Below, piece after piece: positions 12,173-21,464 of a stretch of DNA of 24,761 bases. The DNA is from a virus. The stretch spans positions 1 to 24,761 of the IMG/VR virus record IMGVR_UViG_3300022911_000015. One strand, written 5' to 3'. The notes beneath the pieces are model-generated. The model did not search any database. It was not told the origin of the DNA and saw only the letters and a program-made list of their open reading frames with translations. Position 1 is the stretch's first letter. Each line of letters opens with the position of its first letter. The translations under genes were made by a program, and so were the position numbers.

Positions 12173-14151
12173 TGGCCGTCCAGCAGCAAACCAAATGGCA
12201 CCGATGCGCGAAAGGCCAAGAGATGGCCCGCGAGCTCGTCGCGCTGTGCTTGGCGTTGCAGACCGAGCAGAAGTCCCGCAAGACGCGCTGCCGCGACACC
12301 GCGAGCCGTTTCGAAATGCGGCGGCTCGGCGGCTTGAACCCGGCCGCGTACTATCGTGCCGGTGCCTACTCGGGAAACAATAACGCCCCGCTCACGTGGC
12401 CCGAGGAGCGATCGATCGCGAACGCCGCGCACGCGAAGCTAGCCGGGCAGCAAAAGCCGAAAGTCCAATTTGTAACGAGTGACGCGGACTGGTCAACCAA
12501 GCGCAAAAGCAAAAAGCTCGATCGCTTTGTTGAGGGGCAGTTCATGCAGTCGATCGGGATCTACGGCGACATTTGGCAACTCATGTTGCGCGTGTTTCTG
12601 GACGCATGCGTATTCCCGACGGGCGGGGCGGTCAAAACCTTCGCGGACGAAGAGGACGGGCGGGTCTCGTACGAGCGTGTTTTTACGTGGGAGCTTTTCG
12701 TCGATCCGCTCGAAGCTCGCTATGGACAGCCGCGGAATTTGTTCCACGTGTACCCGTACGACCGCGACGAATTGATCGAACGGTTCCCCGGGCACAAAGA
12801 CGCGCTAGAACGCGCGGCGGAGTTCGCGGAGGACGGCGAGGCCGAATGGACGGGCACGGGTCGCGTCTCGAATCAAATCCGAGTGTGTGAGGCGTGGCGG
12901 CTCCCGTTCAGTTCCAGCAAGCCCGGGCGGCATGTGATCGCGATCGACGAAGACACGCTAGTCGACGAGCCATGGACGCGGAATGAGTTCCCGTTTGTGT
13001 GGCTCCATTGGTCGCGCCATCTGGTCGGCTCGGATGGGACTTCGCTAATCGAGGAAATCAGCAGCATCGCGGATGCCATCAATGACACCGTGCAACGCAT
13101 GCAGGACTCCCACACTCGGACGAGTATGGGGATTTTCATGTTCGAGGAGGGTGCGATCCGCGAGGAAGATATCCGCTCGAACGAGGACGCGATCAACCTC
13201 CGGCTAGCGCCCGGCAAGGCTCCGCCGCAATACATTGCGCCGCAACCCTTCGGCCCGGCTAACGTCCAATTCGTTGAAATGAACGTGGATAAAATCCACG
13301 ACGTTTCCGGCGTGTCCGAGATGCTGTCGAGCGGCGACAAGCCGAGCGGCGTGACGGCCGCCGTTGCGATGCGCGCGGTGGAAGATATCCAGTCGAAGCG
13401 CTTCAGCGTGATCTATCGCGCCTACGAAGAGGCCTTCGTCTCGCTCGCTCGGCAAACGATCGCGTGTGTGCGCGAGCTGGCCGAAGTCGACAAAGACTTT
13501 TCTTCCAAATGGTCGGGCAAAGGGTTCATCAAAACGATCAAATGGTCGGACGTTGACCTTGAAGATGATCGCTATGTGATTCAGATCTACCCGGTAGGCG
13601 AAGTCAAAAACACGCCGGCCGATCGCTTGCAACTCATTCAGGAGTTGAACGCGGCGGGCAAGGTCTCGGACGAGGCCTTGCTCGAAACGATCAAATATCT
13701 CGACAGTGCGCGCGAGCTCGAATCGGTCTCGAGGCAGCGCGAACTCGTAGAGAGCTATATCGATCAATGGCTGGACGCGACCCCCGAGGCCGAGCAGGAG
13801 GGGACCTTCCGTTATCGGCCTCCGATCCCATGGATGCCATCGCTCGCGGATGCATTGGTCCAAGTAGCTCAGGCCTACCTAGAGGCGGAGATGGACGAAG
13901 TCCCCGACTATAACAAAGACTTTTTTCTGCGGTTCATGCAGGAGCTGGATTTGGAGATCCAGCGCAAGGAAGCGCGGGCCTCCGCGAACGCGGCCGGGGC
14001 TCCGATGCCTGTAGGCCCGAGCGGTCAGGATATGGGGGCCGACTCACTAGCAGCCCCGCCGGGGATGCCTATGCCGCCCGGCATGCCTCCGGGCGTTCCT
14101 GAAATGCCGATGCCTCCGGGGGCCCCTCCCGTGGCCGCAATGGTGCAATGA
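12172..14151 (+). CDS. Portal protein
   Basis: The product has 659 residues, starting MAVQQQTKWHRCAKGQ at the TAATG junction. Size, position directly before scaffold and capsid, and typical segments support a podovirus-type portal. These include LTWPEERSIANAAHAKLAG, the WELFVDPLEARYG strand, HWSRHLVGSDGTSLIEEISSIADAINDTVQRMQDS, and the long helix with SGDKPSGVTAAVAMRAVEDIQSKRF. The portal forms the dodecameric channel through which terminase pumps DNA. The last 60 residues are a Met/Pro-rich tail (repeats of the PPGMP type), probably flexible and facing the capsid interior or the tail. It overlaps the next gene by 4 bp. Confidence 0.85.
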   Translation: MAVQQQTKWHRCAKGQEMARELVALCLALQTEQKSRKTRCRDTASRFEMRRLGGLNPAAYYRAGAYSGNNNAPLTWPEERSIANAAHAKLAGQQKPKVQFVTSDADWSTKRKSKKLDRFVEGQFMQSIGIYGDIWQLMLRVFLDACVFPTGGAVKTFADEEDGRVSYERVFTWELFVDPLEARYGQPRNLFHVYPYDRDELIERFPGHKDALERAAEFAEDGEAEWTGTGRVSNQIRVCEAWRLPFSSSKPGRHVIAIDEDTLVDEPWTRNEFPFVWLHWSRHLVGSDGTSLIEEISSIADAINDTVQRMQDSHTRTSMGIFMFEEGAIREEDIRSNEDAINLRLAPGKAPPQYIAPQPFGPANVQFVEMNVDKIHDVSGVSEMLSSGDKPSGVTAAVAMRAVEDIQSKRFSVIYRAYEEAFVSLARQTIACVRELAEVDKDFSSKWSGKGFIKTIKWSDVDLEDDRYVIQIYPVGEVKNTPADRLQLIQELNAAGKVSDEALLETIKYLDSARELESVSRQRELVESYIDQWLDATPEAEQEGTFRYRPPIPWMPSLADALVQVAQAYLEAEMDEVPDYNKDFFLRFMQELDLEIQRKEARASANAAGAPMPVGPSGQDMGADSLAAPPGMPMPPGMPPGVPEMPMPPGAPPVAAMVQ

Positions 14152-15299
14152 TGGCAGACGAAGCCGAAAGCGTAGCAGCGGCCCCGAGCGCGGCCGAGCC
14201 GGCGGGCGGCGGAATCAAATCCGCGTCCGAGGTGATCGAAAAAGTCCTAGCCGAATCGAAGGAGCCGGCAGCCGAGGCAAAGCCGGCACTGGTCAAGGTC
14301 AAGGGGAAGGGCGAGCCGTCGCGGCGTGTCGAAGCACTCGAAGCCAAGTCGGCCGAGAAAGCGGCAGCGGCGGCGGAGGTGGCCGAGCCGGACGACGCGG
14401 CGGGCGCTGTCGAGCGCGCGCGGCACTACTTGGCGCATGGGGACTTAGCCAAAGCCCTCGACGTATTCGGCGACTTGAAAGCCTTAGGGGAAGGCCTGCC
14501 GGACGCCGTGCGCGAAGCGCTCGGGCGAAAGCTCGGGGTCAACTCGGCGCAATGGGAAAAGCTCCGGAAGTTCGAGGCGGGCGCAAAGCGTGCCGTTGCT
14601 GCGAAGGAGCAGGAGCTACACGGGGTCATTGCCCGACTACAGACCGAATACGCGCCGCTCCATCAGGCGCGCAAGCTGTACGAGTCGGGCGACTATGACG
14701 GCGCTTTCACTGCCGCATTTGGCGAGGACGCGGCCGACTATCAGCGAAAGCTAATCGGCCAACGCATCGGCAAAAACCCCGAGGTGGAAGCGCTACGCGC
14801 CGAGCTCGAGGCCGAGCGGGCCGAGCGCAAAGCGCGCGAGGAAGCGGCCGAGCAGTCGCGAGCCGAGGCCGAGCAGCGCGCGCAGATCCACGACTACTTG
14901 AACGAAACGCAGCGGGCGCTAGGCGAAAGCGACGATCCGATCGTGCGCAAGTTTGCATCGCGCCCCGCGTTCATCCAACGGGTCTATCAGATCCAAAAGT
15001 CTACCTATGACGCGCGCGCTAACACGGTGATGCCGATGCACATCGCGGCCGAGCATGCGCGCGACGAGATCTTGAACTCCGTGAAGGCATGGAGTATCGA
15101 CGACGACGATCCGACCGGGGTTATCCCCGCGAATGCTGCCCGGGCCAGTGTACCGCCCGCGAAACCGCCCGTTGCGAAAGCGCCGGCGCGAACGCTCAAG
15201 CAATCGCAGTCCGCAGATTCGAACGGGAAACCGGCGAAAATGAATTCCGAACAGGTGCGCGCGTATCACCAGCGCCTAATGGAACAAGCCGGCGACTAG
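14148..15299 (+). CDS. Scaffolding protein (putative)
   Basis: The product has 383 residues and is very rich in Ala, Glu and Lys. The N-terminal 70 residues look disordered. A helical region follows, with a strong coiled coil at about 208-250 (EVEALRAELEAERAERKAREE...). A Pro/Lys-rich linker leads to a short C-terminal helix SEQVRAYHQRLMEQ, as expected for a scaffold's capsid-binding end. The call rests on composition and on position between portal and major capsid protein. The junction is ATGATGG, so translation may begin at 14148 or at the second ATG (14151). Confidence 0.75.
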   Translation: MMADEAESVAAAPSAAEPAGGGIKSASEVIEKVLAESKEPAAEAKPALVKVKGKGEPSRRVEALEAKSAEKAAAAAEVAEPDDAAGAVERARHYLAHGDLAKALDVFGDLKALGEGLPDAVREALGRKLGVNSAQWEKLRKFEAGAKRAVAAKEQELHGVIARLQTEYAPLHQARKLYESGDYDGAFTAAFGEDAADYQRKLIGQRIGKNPEVEALRAELEAERAERKAREEAAEQSRAEAEQRAQIHDYLNETQRALGESDDPIVRKFASRPAFIQRVYQIQKSTYDARANTVMPMHIAAEHARDEILNSVKAWSIDDDDPTGVIPANAARASVPPAKPPVAKAPARTLKQSQSADSNGKPAKMNSEQVRAYHQRLMEQAGD

Positions 15300-15326
15300 T
15301 TCGCTCACGCGGTCACGGGGTTACCC

Positions 15327-16592
15327 ATGGCCAGTACGATCCAATCATTCGATGCGTTCCTAAAAGACTACTACACCAAAGACAAGATCGACGATTTGAC
15401 GAAGAAGGATCGACCCTTCTTCGGCATGGTCAAGCGCGAGGAAGACCTAGGCGGCGACCAATACATCCATCCGTTTATTTTCCAGAACCCGCAAGGCTTC
15501 GGCGCAACGCTCGCGAAAGCGCAGCAAGGCGCGCAGCAAGGGAGCGGCAATGGGAATATCCAGGGCCGCAAGTGGAAGGTTGCCTATGGTGACTACTCCG
15601 CGAGTGTCGAGATCGGCGACAAGGTAATCAAGGCTTCGCGCTCGAACGTGGGCGCATTCCTCCGCGATCAGGAAACGGAAATCAACGGCCTGTACAACGG
15701 GTTTGGCGATACGTTCTCCACGTATCTCTACTCGAACGGCGGGCAAGCGCTCGGCTCGGGGACGATCGCGGCGGGCGTGATTACGCTTCAGAACTCGGAC
15801 GACGTCGTCAATTTCGAAGTCGGGCAAATCCTCGTTCCGTCCCTGAATGATGGCTCTGACCCGGCGCATATTTTGATCGCGGGCGCGGGCCTCGGGTTCG
15901 TGATTGCGGTTAACCGCAACGCGGGCACGGTCACGGTCTCGGCCACCTCGGGCGGTGTAGCGGCGACTCCGGCGGCATGGGCCGGAACGATGTTTTTCTT
16001 CCGTGACGGCGATTTCGGCGGAGCGGGCGCAACTCGTATCTTGCTCGGGCTCGGCGCATGGATCCCGGCCTCGGACCCCTCGGCCGTGTCGTTCGAGAAC
16101 ATCGTTCGTACGACCGACGTTGCTCGCATGTCGGGGATTCGCCTGACCGCGGGCGAGATTTCAGGCCTCACGCTGGAACAACGGCTCAAGCGCCTCGTGA
16201 CGCGCATGCGCGGGCGTAACTTTGGCCCGGGCCCGGACGCCGTTTTCCTGAACCCGGAGAAATGGCAAAACGTCGCGGACACGCTCGAATCGCGCGGGTA
16301 TCGCGAGATCGGGAATGACGCGGTTTTCGGCTATGAAAACTTGTCGTTCAAGGCGGGCGGTAAAACGGTCAAGCTGTACGCCGATCCATTCTGCCCGGTT
16401 AACAAGGCGTTCGCGCTGAAAATGGACACGGTCAAGCTCGGCGGCTTGTCCAAAATTCCCGAGGTGGTCAATGGTGACGGCCTCGAAATGCTGCGCAAGG
16501 TCGCGAGCAACGATTACGAATATCGCTTGGTTGCATACCCGGCGTTCGTGGTCGCGGCTCCCGGTTTCTGCGGAACCGTTTCGACGGTCTAA
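15327..16592 (+). CDS. Major capsid protein (HK97-type fold expected)
   Basis: The product has 421 residues. The N-terminus FDAFLKDYYTKDKIDDLTKKDRPFF is typical of a capsid-protein family found in podovirus-like phages. GDKVIKASRSNVGAFLRDQETEINGLYNGFGDTFSTYLYS is the expected spine helix, and the C-terminal part (FGPGPDAVFLNPEKWQNVADTLESRG..) carries the P/A-domain helices. A beta-rich, Gly-rich block at about 145-230 looks like an inserted domain. Position after scaffold and before the connector supports the call. The upstream GGGG is a modest ribosome-binding site. It is probably a client of the phage GroES with host GroEL. Confidence 0.87.
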   Translation: MASTIQSFDAFLKDYYTKDKIDDLTKKDRPFFGMVKREEDLGGDQYIHPFIFQNPQGFGATLAKAQQGAQQGSGNGNIQGRKWKVAYGDYSASVEIGDKVIKASRSNVGAFLRDQETEINGLYNGFGDTFSTYLYSNGGQALGSGTIAAGVITLQNSDDVVNFEVGQILVPSLNDGSDPAHILIAGAGLGFVIAVNRNAGTVTVSATSGGVAATPAAWAGTMFFFRDGDFGGAGATRILLGLGAWIPASDPSAVSFENIVRTTDVARMSGIRLTAGEISGLTLEQRLKRLVTRMRGRNFGPGPDAVFLNPEKWQNVADTLESRGYREIGNDAVFGYENLSFKAGGKTVKLYADPFCPVNKAFALKMDTVKLGGLSKIPEVVNGDGLEMLRKVASNDYEYRLVAYPAFVVAAPGFCGTVSTV

Positions 16593-16604
16593 GGAGCGCA
16601 CGCC

Positions 16605-16997
16605 ATGAGCACTATTGCGGGCGACGTTGTCCATTACGATCTCAAATCGGGTAAGCGCGATCGCTTGTTTTTGCAAGCGCGCGCGACCGTAGCGGCCGCG
16701 GGTGCCATTACTCAGCCGCTCGCGTGGCAAGACGATCCGGGGATCACGATCGTTCGTGGCGCGACCGCTGGCCTTTATCTCGTGACGTTCCCGAAGGCGG
16801 CCGATGCTGTCGGATCGGCGGACGTGCAAGTCGTGTCCCCCGCGGGCACGGTCAAAAACGGATATTGGGCAGCGTTCGATCCCGTGGCGGGGACTGGATC
16901 GATCCAGGTCACGGACGCGACGGGAACGGCGGCAGATCCAGCCGTCGGAAATTGGTTCGTCCTCACTCTGATTTTGAGCATGCGGAAGGATTTCTAG
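16605..16997 (+). CDS. Small beta-rich head protein (decoration or cement candidate)
   Basis: The product has 130 residues and is predicted to be almost all beta, with segments such as VVHYDLKSG, ITIVRGATAGLYLVTFP, ADVQVVSPAG and GNWFVLTLILSM. No family is recognised with certainty. Small beta proteins directly downstream of the major capsid gene are often decoration or head-fibre proteins, so that is the leading inference. The TAA of the capsid gene is part of a TAAGGAG ribosome-binding site 8 nt before this ATG. Confidence 0.6.
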   Translation: MSTIAGDVVHYDLKSGKRDRLFLQARATVAAAGAITQPLAWQDDPGITIVRGATAGLYLVTFPKAADAVGSADVQVVSPAGTVKNGYWAAFDPVAGTGSIQVTDATGTAADPAVGNWFVLTLILSMRKDF

Positions 16998-16999
16998 CC

Positions 17000-17266
17000 G
17001 TGGCCGAGGCGGCGAAAAAACCGGTAGACCTGGCGATCATCATGGGCGCGCCTAAAGGCAAAAAGCCGGAGGGTGGGCCCATGGCGGGCGACGAGGGAGA
17101 AAGCGACGAGGCGCCCGCGTCCGGGCCCGGCAAGTCGGACGAGGGCGACGATCTCCCCGCGGGTTTCGAGGAGGCTTTTAGCGAAGCTTTCCCGGAAGCC
17201 TCGGGCGACACGGAACGGATGCAAGCGCTCAAGCGCCTCATTCATCTTTGCAGCGATAGCTACTAA
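17000..17266 (+). CDS. Small acidic protein of the head operon
   Basis: The product has 88 residues starting from GTG at 17000, supported by GGAAGGA about 9 nt upstream and by the 2-nt distance from the preceding stop. An ATG at 17042 is a possible alternative. The centre is acidic and Gly/Pro-rich (GDEGESDEAPASGPGKSDEGDD), and the C-terminus has a short helix MQALKRLIHLCSDSY. No family is recognised. Its position suggests a head-assembly or internal-head role. The acidic, disordered character would suit a DNA-mimicking or assembly-tether protein, but this is speculative. Confidence 0.55.
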   Translation: MAEAAKKPVDLAIIMGAPKGKKPEGGPMAGDEGESDEAPASGPGKSDEGDDLPAGFEEAFSEAFPEASGDTERMQALKRLIHLCSDSY

Positions 17267-17285
17267 CCCCGAGGAGTAACGCAAC

Positions 17286-18002
17286 GTGGCCCGTACCCGG
17301 ACCTTGGCTCTCATGCGCGAGGACTTGCGCTGGCAAGCTGATCAGCTTGGGGCCACGTTGCGCCACGACAACCCGTCACTCACGCGGGTTATTAACCAGT
17401 CTATCCAGCGGTGGCGCGAATGGGTGAGCGAACAGGGTTCGCCCCTGTACCTAACTCCCCATAGCGGCGTGCTAGTCGTGGGCCCGACCGCGCCCTATGC
17501 ATTCGGGGCGATCGATTTCTCGGCATGGGTCCCGACCCCTGTTCATATCTATCTGATGGAGGTGACGGTTAACGGCCAAATTCTGGACGTGCCCCAAATC
17601 CCCTTCGAGCAGCGCAACCAATACCAGGGCATTTTTGGCCCGACTCCCACGGGCTCGACGCAATCGATCCCGGTCGGGTTCATTCGCTACGCCAATACGC
17701 TTGGCATCGTCCCGCCGCCGCAATCGGCCTACCCGTTCACGGTTTGGTATATGGGCCTCGGGACGGATCTCGTGGCGGACGTGGACGCATTCGACGGGAT
17801 CGCCGGATGGGAGGAATGGGTAATCTGGGATTGCCTGATCAAGATCTTAGTGCGCGACCACGACGCGGGTGCGTACGCGGTAGCGACTGCCGAGCGCGAC
17901 CGATTGCAATCGGACTTTTTGCAGCGCTTGCGGCAGGACAAGCCGAGCGTGTCGAAACGCTATGACCTTCGAGGCATGCGCAACCGGAGAACGATGCTGT
18001 GA
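17286..18002 (+). CDS. Head-to-tail connector/adaptor protein (putative)
   Basis: The product has 238 residues from GTG at 17286 with AGGAG 9 nt upstream. An N-terminal helix (LRWQADQLGATLRHDNPSLTRVINQSIQRWREWV) and a C-terminal helical pair (WVIWDCLIKILVRDHDAGAYAVATAERDRLQSDFLQRLRQDKP) enclose a beta-rich middle. Connector proteins of podoviruses (P22 gp4-like, T7 gp11-like) show this pattern. They attach below the portal after packaging. The assignment is by architecture and synteny. It is joined to the next gene by a GTGA overlap. Confidence 0.7.
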   Translation: MARTRTLALMREDLRWQADQLGATLRHDNPSLTRVINQSIQRWREWVSEQGSPLYLTPHSGVLVVGPTAPYAFGAIDFSAWVPTPVHIYLMEVTVNGQILDVPQIPFEQRNQYQGIFGPTPTGSTQSIPVGFIRYANTLGIVPPPQSAYPFTVWYMGLGTDLVADVDAFDGIAGWEEWVIWDCLIKILVRDHDAGAYAVATAERDRLQSDFLQRLRQDKPSVSKRYDLRGMRNRRTML

Positions 18003-18415
18003 CGTTCAAGCGCGTAAACAATTTCACGACGGACAAGCTTTTGCAGCTCGGGCGCGAGCTCCCGCAATTGGAAGAAAACGTAGCGGCTGAGTTCGTGCTC
18101 CTCCGCGGCGAAACGATTGCGCGCCCGCGGGTCGAGACGTTCATTGCTACGCCTACCCGGCGGGTTATCGCCATCCTTCCCGACCAGCAACTATCTGTCG
18201 ACACCAGCAACTCGGAAGCGACCGTGGTTTTCCCCGCGCCCGAGCCGCGCCTATTCGGGCGGATCTTTTTCCTAATCAAGCGCTCGGGCCTCGGCAACCT
18301 CGTTACCCAGTGTCAGGACCCCGCGACGAAATGCAATGACGCCGCGTTCCCGGTGTTCATGTCGGCCGGCGCGGTCGTGTTTTTGTGTGACGCCTCGGGG
18401 TACTACCGCCGATGA
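17999..18415 (+). CDS. Small beta-rich head-tail protein
   Basis: The product has 138 residues starting from GTG in a GTGA junction. The first 30 residues are helical, and the remainder is beta-rich (TFIATPTRRVIAILPDQQLSV, ATVVFPAPEPRLFGRIFFLIKR, AGAVVFLCDASGYYRR). No family is recognised. Between the connector and the large tail hub it could be a second adaptor, a head-fibre or a tail-needle/knob component. It is coupled to the tail hub gene by an ATGA overlap. Confidence 0.55.
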   Translation: MTFKRVNNFTTDKLLQLGRELPQLEENVAAEFVLLRGETIARPRVETFIATPTRRVIAILPDQQLSVDTSNSEATVVFPAPEPRLFGRIFFLIKRSGLGNLVTQCQDPATKCNDAAFPVFMSAGAVVFLCDASGYYRR

Positions 18416-21400
18416 CTGAGCTCCTGCCGATCATTTTCACGCGCGGGCAAAACGAGAGTATCGATCCGCGCGTCGCCCCGCCGGACGTGCACGCGATCGC
18501 GCGTAACGTCCGCTGGCGCAAGGATGGGCGGCCGGCGAAACGCTATGGCGTGGCGGCAGTCACGACTTCGGGGCTAGCCGCGAACGGGTACAACGCGCAG
18601 CCGGTGAACGCGCTTACGCAATGGGGTTCAACTCCCGTTGTCGCGATCGGTTCGACCGTGCGGCAGCTCGGCCCCCTCGGCTGGAATGCGCAAGTGATGG
18701 CGGACGCGGGCGACATTTCGCATTTTGCGCCGCTCGTCCGTGACGTGGTTACGCGCGACGAGCAGACCACGATCAACAATGTCACGAGCGGGTTTTGCAA
18801 GGGGCTCGTCTTGCACGCTTGGGACAACGGGAGCGCGACGTTCTACGCGGTAAAGAATCGGGAGGGGACGACCGTTGTCGCGCCTAAGGTTTTGGGCCTC
18901 GGCTCGGGCACCTATCCGCGCTGTATCTCGACCGACAATTTTATTTATATCGCGGTCCGAAACGGCGCGGCGATCGACCTTTACACATTCGACCCGCTCT
19001 CACTCCTGGTCACGGGCCCGATCCCGGCGGGGGCGCTCGGCTCCTCCGCGAGCTTTTTCGATGCTGTCGGGCGCGGCTCGGACTTTGTGATCGCGTCGCA
19101 ATCGGCGGCGGCGACCCTGACCGTTAGCCTATTCAGTGCGATCGCTTCGCCTGCTCTGCTGAGTACTCAGTCCGCGGGCATCGTCGGATCGCCATGCCGG
19201 ATCGGAGTGACGAGCGCGGCGGGCGCGGCCGTGTTCGTCGGAGTCGTGGAACCGGCGGGGGCCGTCAAGTTTGCCGCGTATAATACGGGCGTTACCGCCT
19301 TGCTCGGCGGCGGACTAATCGAAACGGACGCGAACAATAATTCGCAACCGGGCCTAGTGCTCGAAGGCCCGACCACGTGTGAGATCTTTTGGGGCGGGTT
19401 CGTCCTCGCGTCCGAATCCTCCTATGTGCGCTTGTGCCAAATCACGTCGGTTAGCTTCGGCGCGACTACCCCGATCGGAACCTACTACGGGATTAGCCAG
19501 GCTTCCAAGCCGTTCATGGGCCCGGCGTATCCGACCCTAGGCGCGATCGATGGCTCCTATCTATGGGTTTCGACCCATAACGCGGACAACGGCAATTCCA
19601 AATGGAACTCGCAACGCGCCTACCTTTTGCTGAAATGCCATATGGGGAATTTCTTGCCCCTCCGCCGGCAAATGCATGTGCCGAATGTGGTCGCGGGCGT
19701 GGAACAATTCCACCTCTCCGACGTGGTAAACCTCGGGGCGGGGTTTGGTTACTTGACCCCGTTGCGCAACGCGATCCGTTTCGCCAATAGCCTCGTCACG
19801 GCGTTTGGTTTCGACACCGTGAGCTTTCGGTCCATCTACGACGGGCCGCGCGCGGCCGCTCGCGACAGCGTGACGGCGGGTCGCGCGTTGCAGTTCTCGG
19901 GCGGCTCATTGTTCGAGCTGAACGGGGACACGGAGGAAACCGGTTTCTCCAATGCGCCCGTGATTCAGTCCATCACACAAGGCAGCGCGGGCGGGATTGC
20001 CCCGGGTGTTTACATCTATCGCGCTGTGTATGAATGGCTGGACGCGCAAGGGCGTCGCCATCGCTCGGCAACTAGCGACCCTTTCACATACACCGCGGCG
20101 ACGAACGCGGTTGCTAACGTGACCGTGAAACTATTGGTCGCGGACGCTCACTCTCAAACCGCTTTCGGCGGCATCCCGAGCCGCGGCAGGGTGACGATCC
20201 ACATCTATCGATCTCTGGCGGGGCAAGCCACGTTGCACCGTGTAACCCCGAACGTGGGCGCGCCTAACGCGCTAATCGTCGGGACGGCTAGCATTACCTT
20301 TTTCGATACCATGTCGGACGCGACCGCGGGCGGTCAGGAGTTTTTGTATACGGAAGGCGGTGTGGTCGATAACACCCTATGCCCCCCGCATACGTTCCAA
20401 ACCGTATGTAACGGGCGTGTGTGGGTCGGGGGGCAGCTCGATCGATGCGTCGTGACTGCTAGCAAATTGCTGGTCGACGGCGAGCCCACCCAATTTTCAG
20501 ATCTCGATCCGTTCAACATTTTCCTCCCGACCGATAACACCGGGATCGCGAGCCTCGACGGGACGACCGTGCTTTTTTCGGCAGATCGGATCTACCTCGT
20601 AGGGGGCGACGGTCCGAACGATCAAGGCGTCGGCGACTTCAGCACCCCGAGCGAGCTACCGACGGACGTTGGTTGTATTGATTGGCGTAGCGTCCTCGAG
20701 ACATCTGCCGGCGTTTTCTTCCAGAGCAAGCGCGGGATCTTTTTGCTCCCGCGTGGCTTTGCTTCGCCCGTGTTCGTCGGGGCGGAAGTCGAGGCCACGC
20801 TCGCGCAGTTTCCGATCGTGGTTAGTGCAACGCTCGTGACCATGCCGAGCTCGGGTGTTAACTCGCTCGGCGAAGTCACGGCGCGCTTTGTCGTGTGTAC
20901 CGACGAGGCGCAACTAACGGGCGCGGTACTGGTCTATGACCTGCGCACGGGAGGGTGGTCGGTCGACGAGTTCGGGAACGGGCCGAAGCTCGGGGGGACG
21001 TGGGGCGCGGCGTTTGTTACCGCTCGCGAGGACCTGTCGGGGGCGCTTGTCTTGCATACCGAGAATGCGGGCGCCGGCTACGTTTCGCCGTTTGGTGACC
21101 ACATGATCACGCAGCTCGGGACGGGCGACATCCGACCGTTCGGTATTGCCGGCTATGGCGGTTTTGAATCGGTCGTTTTAATGGGTGAGTTCCGCGGGCC
21201 AGCGCTGGTCAATATCCAGGTGATTGTAGACGGCGGTCCGCCGGACCTGTTCCAGTTTCACGTTACCGCGCCGGATGGCCCGAGCGATAACACGGTGTAC
21301 TTGGATGTGACGCCGCGCGTGCGGCTCGGCTCGGCGATTCGAGTCCTCTGCCAAGACTCGCGCGAGACGATTCCGTCCGAGGGTTTCATCATGCAAGCGC

Positions 21401-21462
21401 TCTTCATTGAGCACGAAACGATCGGCAAGACGAAGCGGCTAGCGGCCGCTCGAAGGGCGTAG
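18412..21462 (+). CDS. Large tail hub/nozzle protein (putative)
   Basis: The product has 1016 residues and is strongly beta-rich. The start (RGQNESIDPRVAPPDVHAIARNVRWRKDGRPAKRYG) matches the N-terminal signature seen in podovirus tail hub or stabilisation proteins: a run such as 'D..l.PP......NVR...G....R.G', then repeated beta segments suggestive of a propeller. Such proteins (P22 gp10-like, T7 gp12-like) form the tail nozzle under the connector. The identification is by this signature, size and synteny. No enzymatic motif is seen. The stop is followed 2 nt later by the next start. Confidence 0.72.
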   Translation: MTELLPIIFTRGQNESIDPRVAPPDVHAIARNVRWRKDGRPAKRYGVAAVTTSGLAANGYNAQPVNALTQWGSTPVVAIGSTVRQLGPLGWNAQVMADAGDISHFAPLVRDVVTRDEQTTINNVTSGFCKGLVLHAWDNGSATFYAVKNREGTTVVAPKVLGLGSGTYPRCISTDNFIYIAVRNGAAIDLYTFDPLSLLVTGPIPAGALGSSASFFDAVGRGSDFVIASQSAAATLTVSLFSAIASPALLSTQSAGIVGSPCRIGVTSAAGAAVFVGVVEPAGAVKFAAYNTGVTALLGGGLIETDANNNSQPGLVLEGPTTCEIFWGGFVLASESSYVRLCQITSVSFGATTPIGTYYGISQASKPFMGPAYPTLGAIDGSYLWVSTHNADNGNSKWNSQRAYLLLKCHMGNFLPLRRQMHVPNVVAGVEQFHLSDVVNLGAGFGYLTPLRNAIRFANSLVTAFGFDTVSFRSIYDGPRAAARDSVTAGRALQFSGGSLFELNGDTEETGFSNAPVIQSITQGSAGGIAPGVYIYRAVYEWLDAQGRRHRSATSDPFTYTAATNAVANVTVKLLVADAHSQTAFGGIPSRGRVTIHIYRSLAGQATLHRVTPNVGAPNALIVGTASITFFDTMSDATAGGQEFLYTEGGVVDNTLCPPHTFQTVCNGRVWVGGQLDRCVVTASKLLVDGEPTQFSDLDPFNIFLPTDNTGIASLDGTTVLFSADRIYLVGGDGPNDQGVGDFSTPSELPTDVGCIDWRSVLETSAGVFFQSKRGIFLLPRGFASPVFVGAEVEATLAQFPIVVSATLVTMPSSGVNSLGEVTARFVVCTDEAQLTGAVLVYDLRTGGWSVDEFGNGPKLGGTWGAAFVTAREDLSGALVLHTENAGAGYVSPFGDHMITQLGTGDIRPFGIAGYGGFESVVLMGEFRGPALVNIQVIVDGGPPDLFQFHVTAPDGPSDNTVYLDVTPRVRLGSAIRVLCQDSRETIPSEGFIMQALFIEHETIGKTKRLAAARRA

Positions 21463-21464
21463 TC

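Noticed and set aside
12743-12756. Second parS-like site around TTCCACGTGT
   Set aside because: It lies inside the portal coding region and lacks the symmetric GAAA half. Other CACGTG hits in the window are likewise incomplete and coding.
13204-13863. Long leftward reading frame inside the portal gene
   Set aside because: It is antisense to a confidently identified portal gene, with biased Arg/Ala/Leu composition and no ribosome-binding site.
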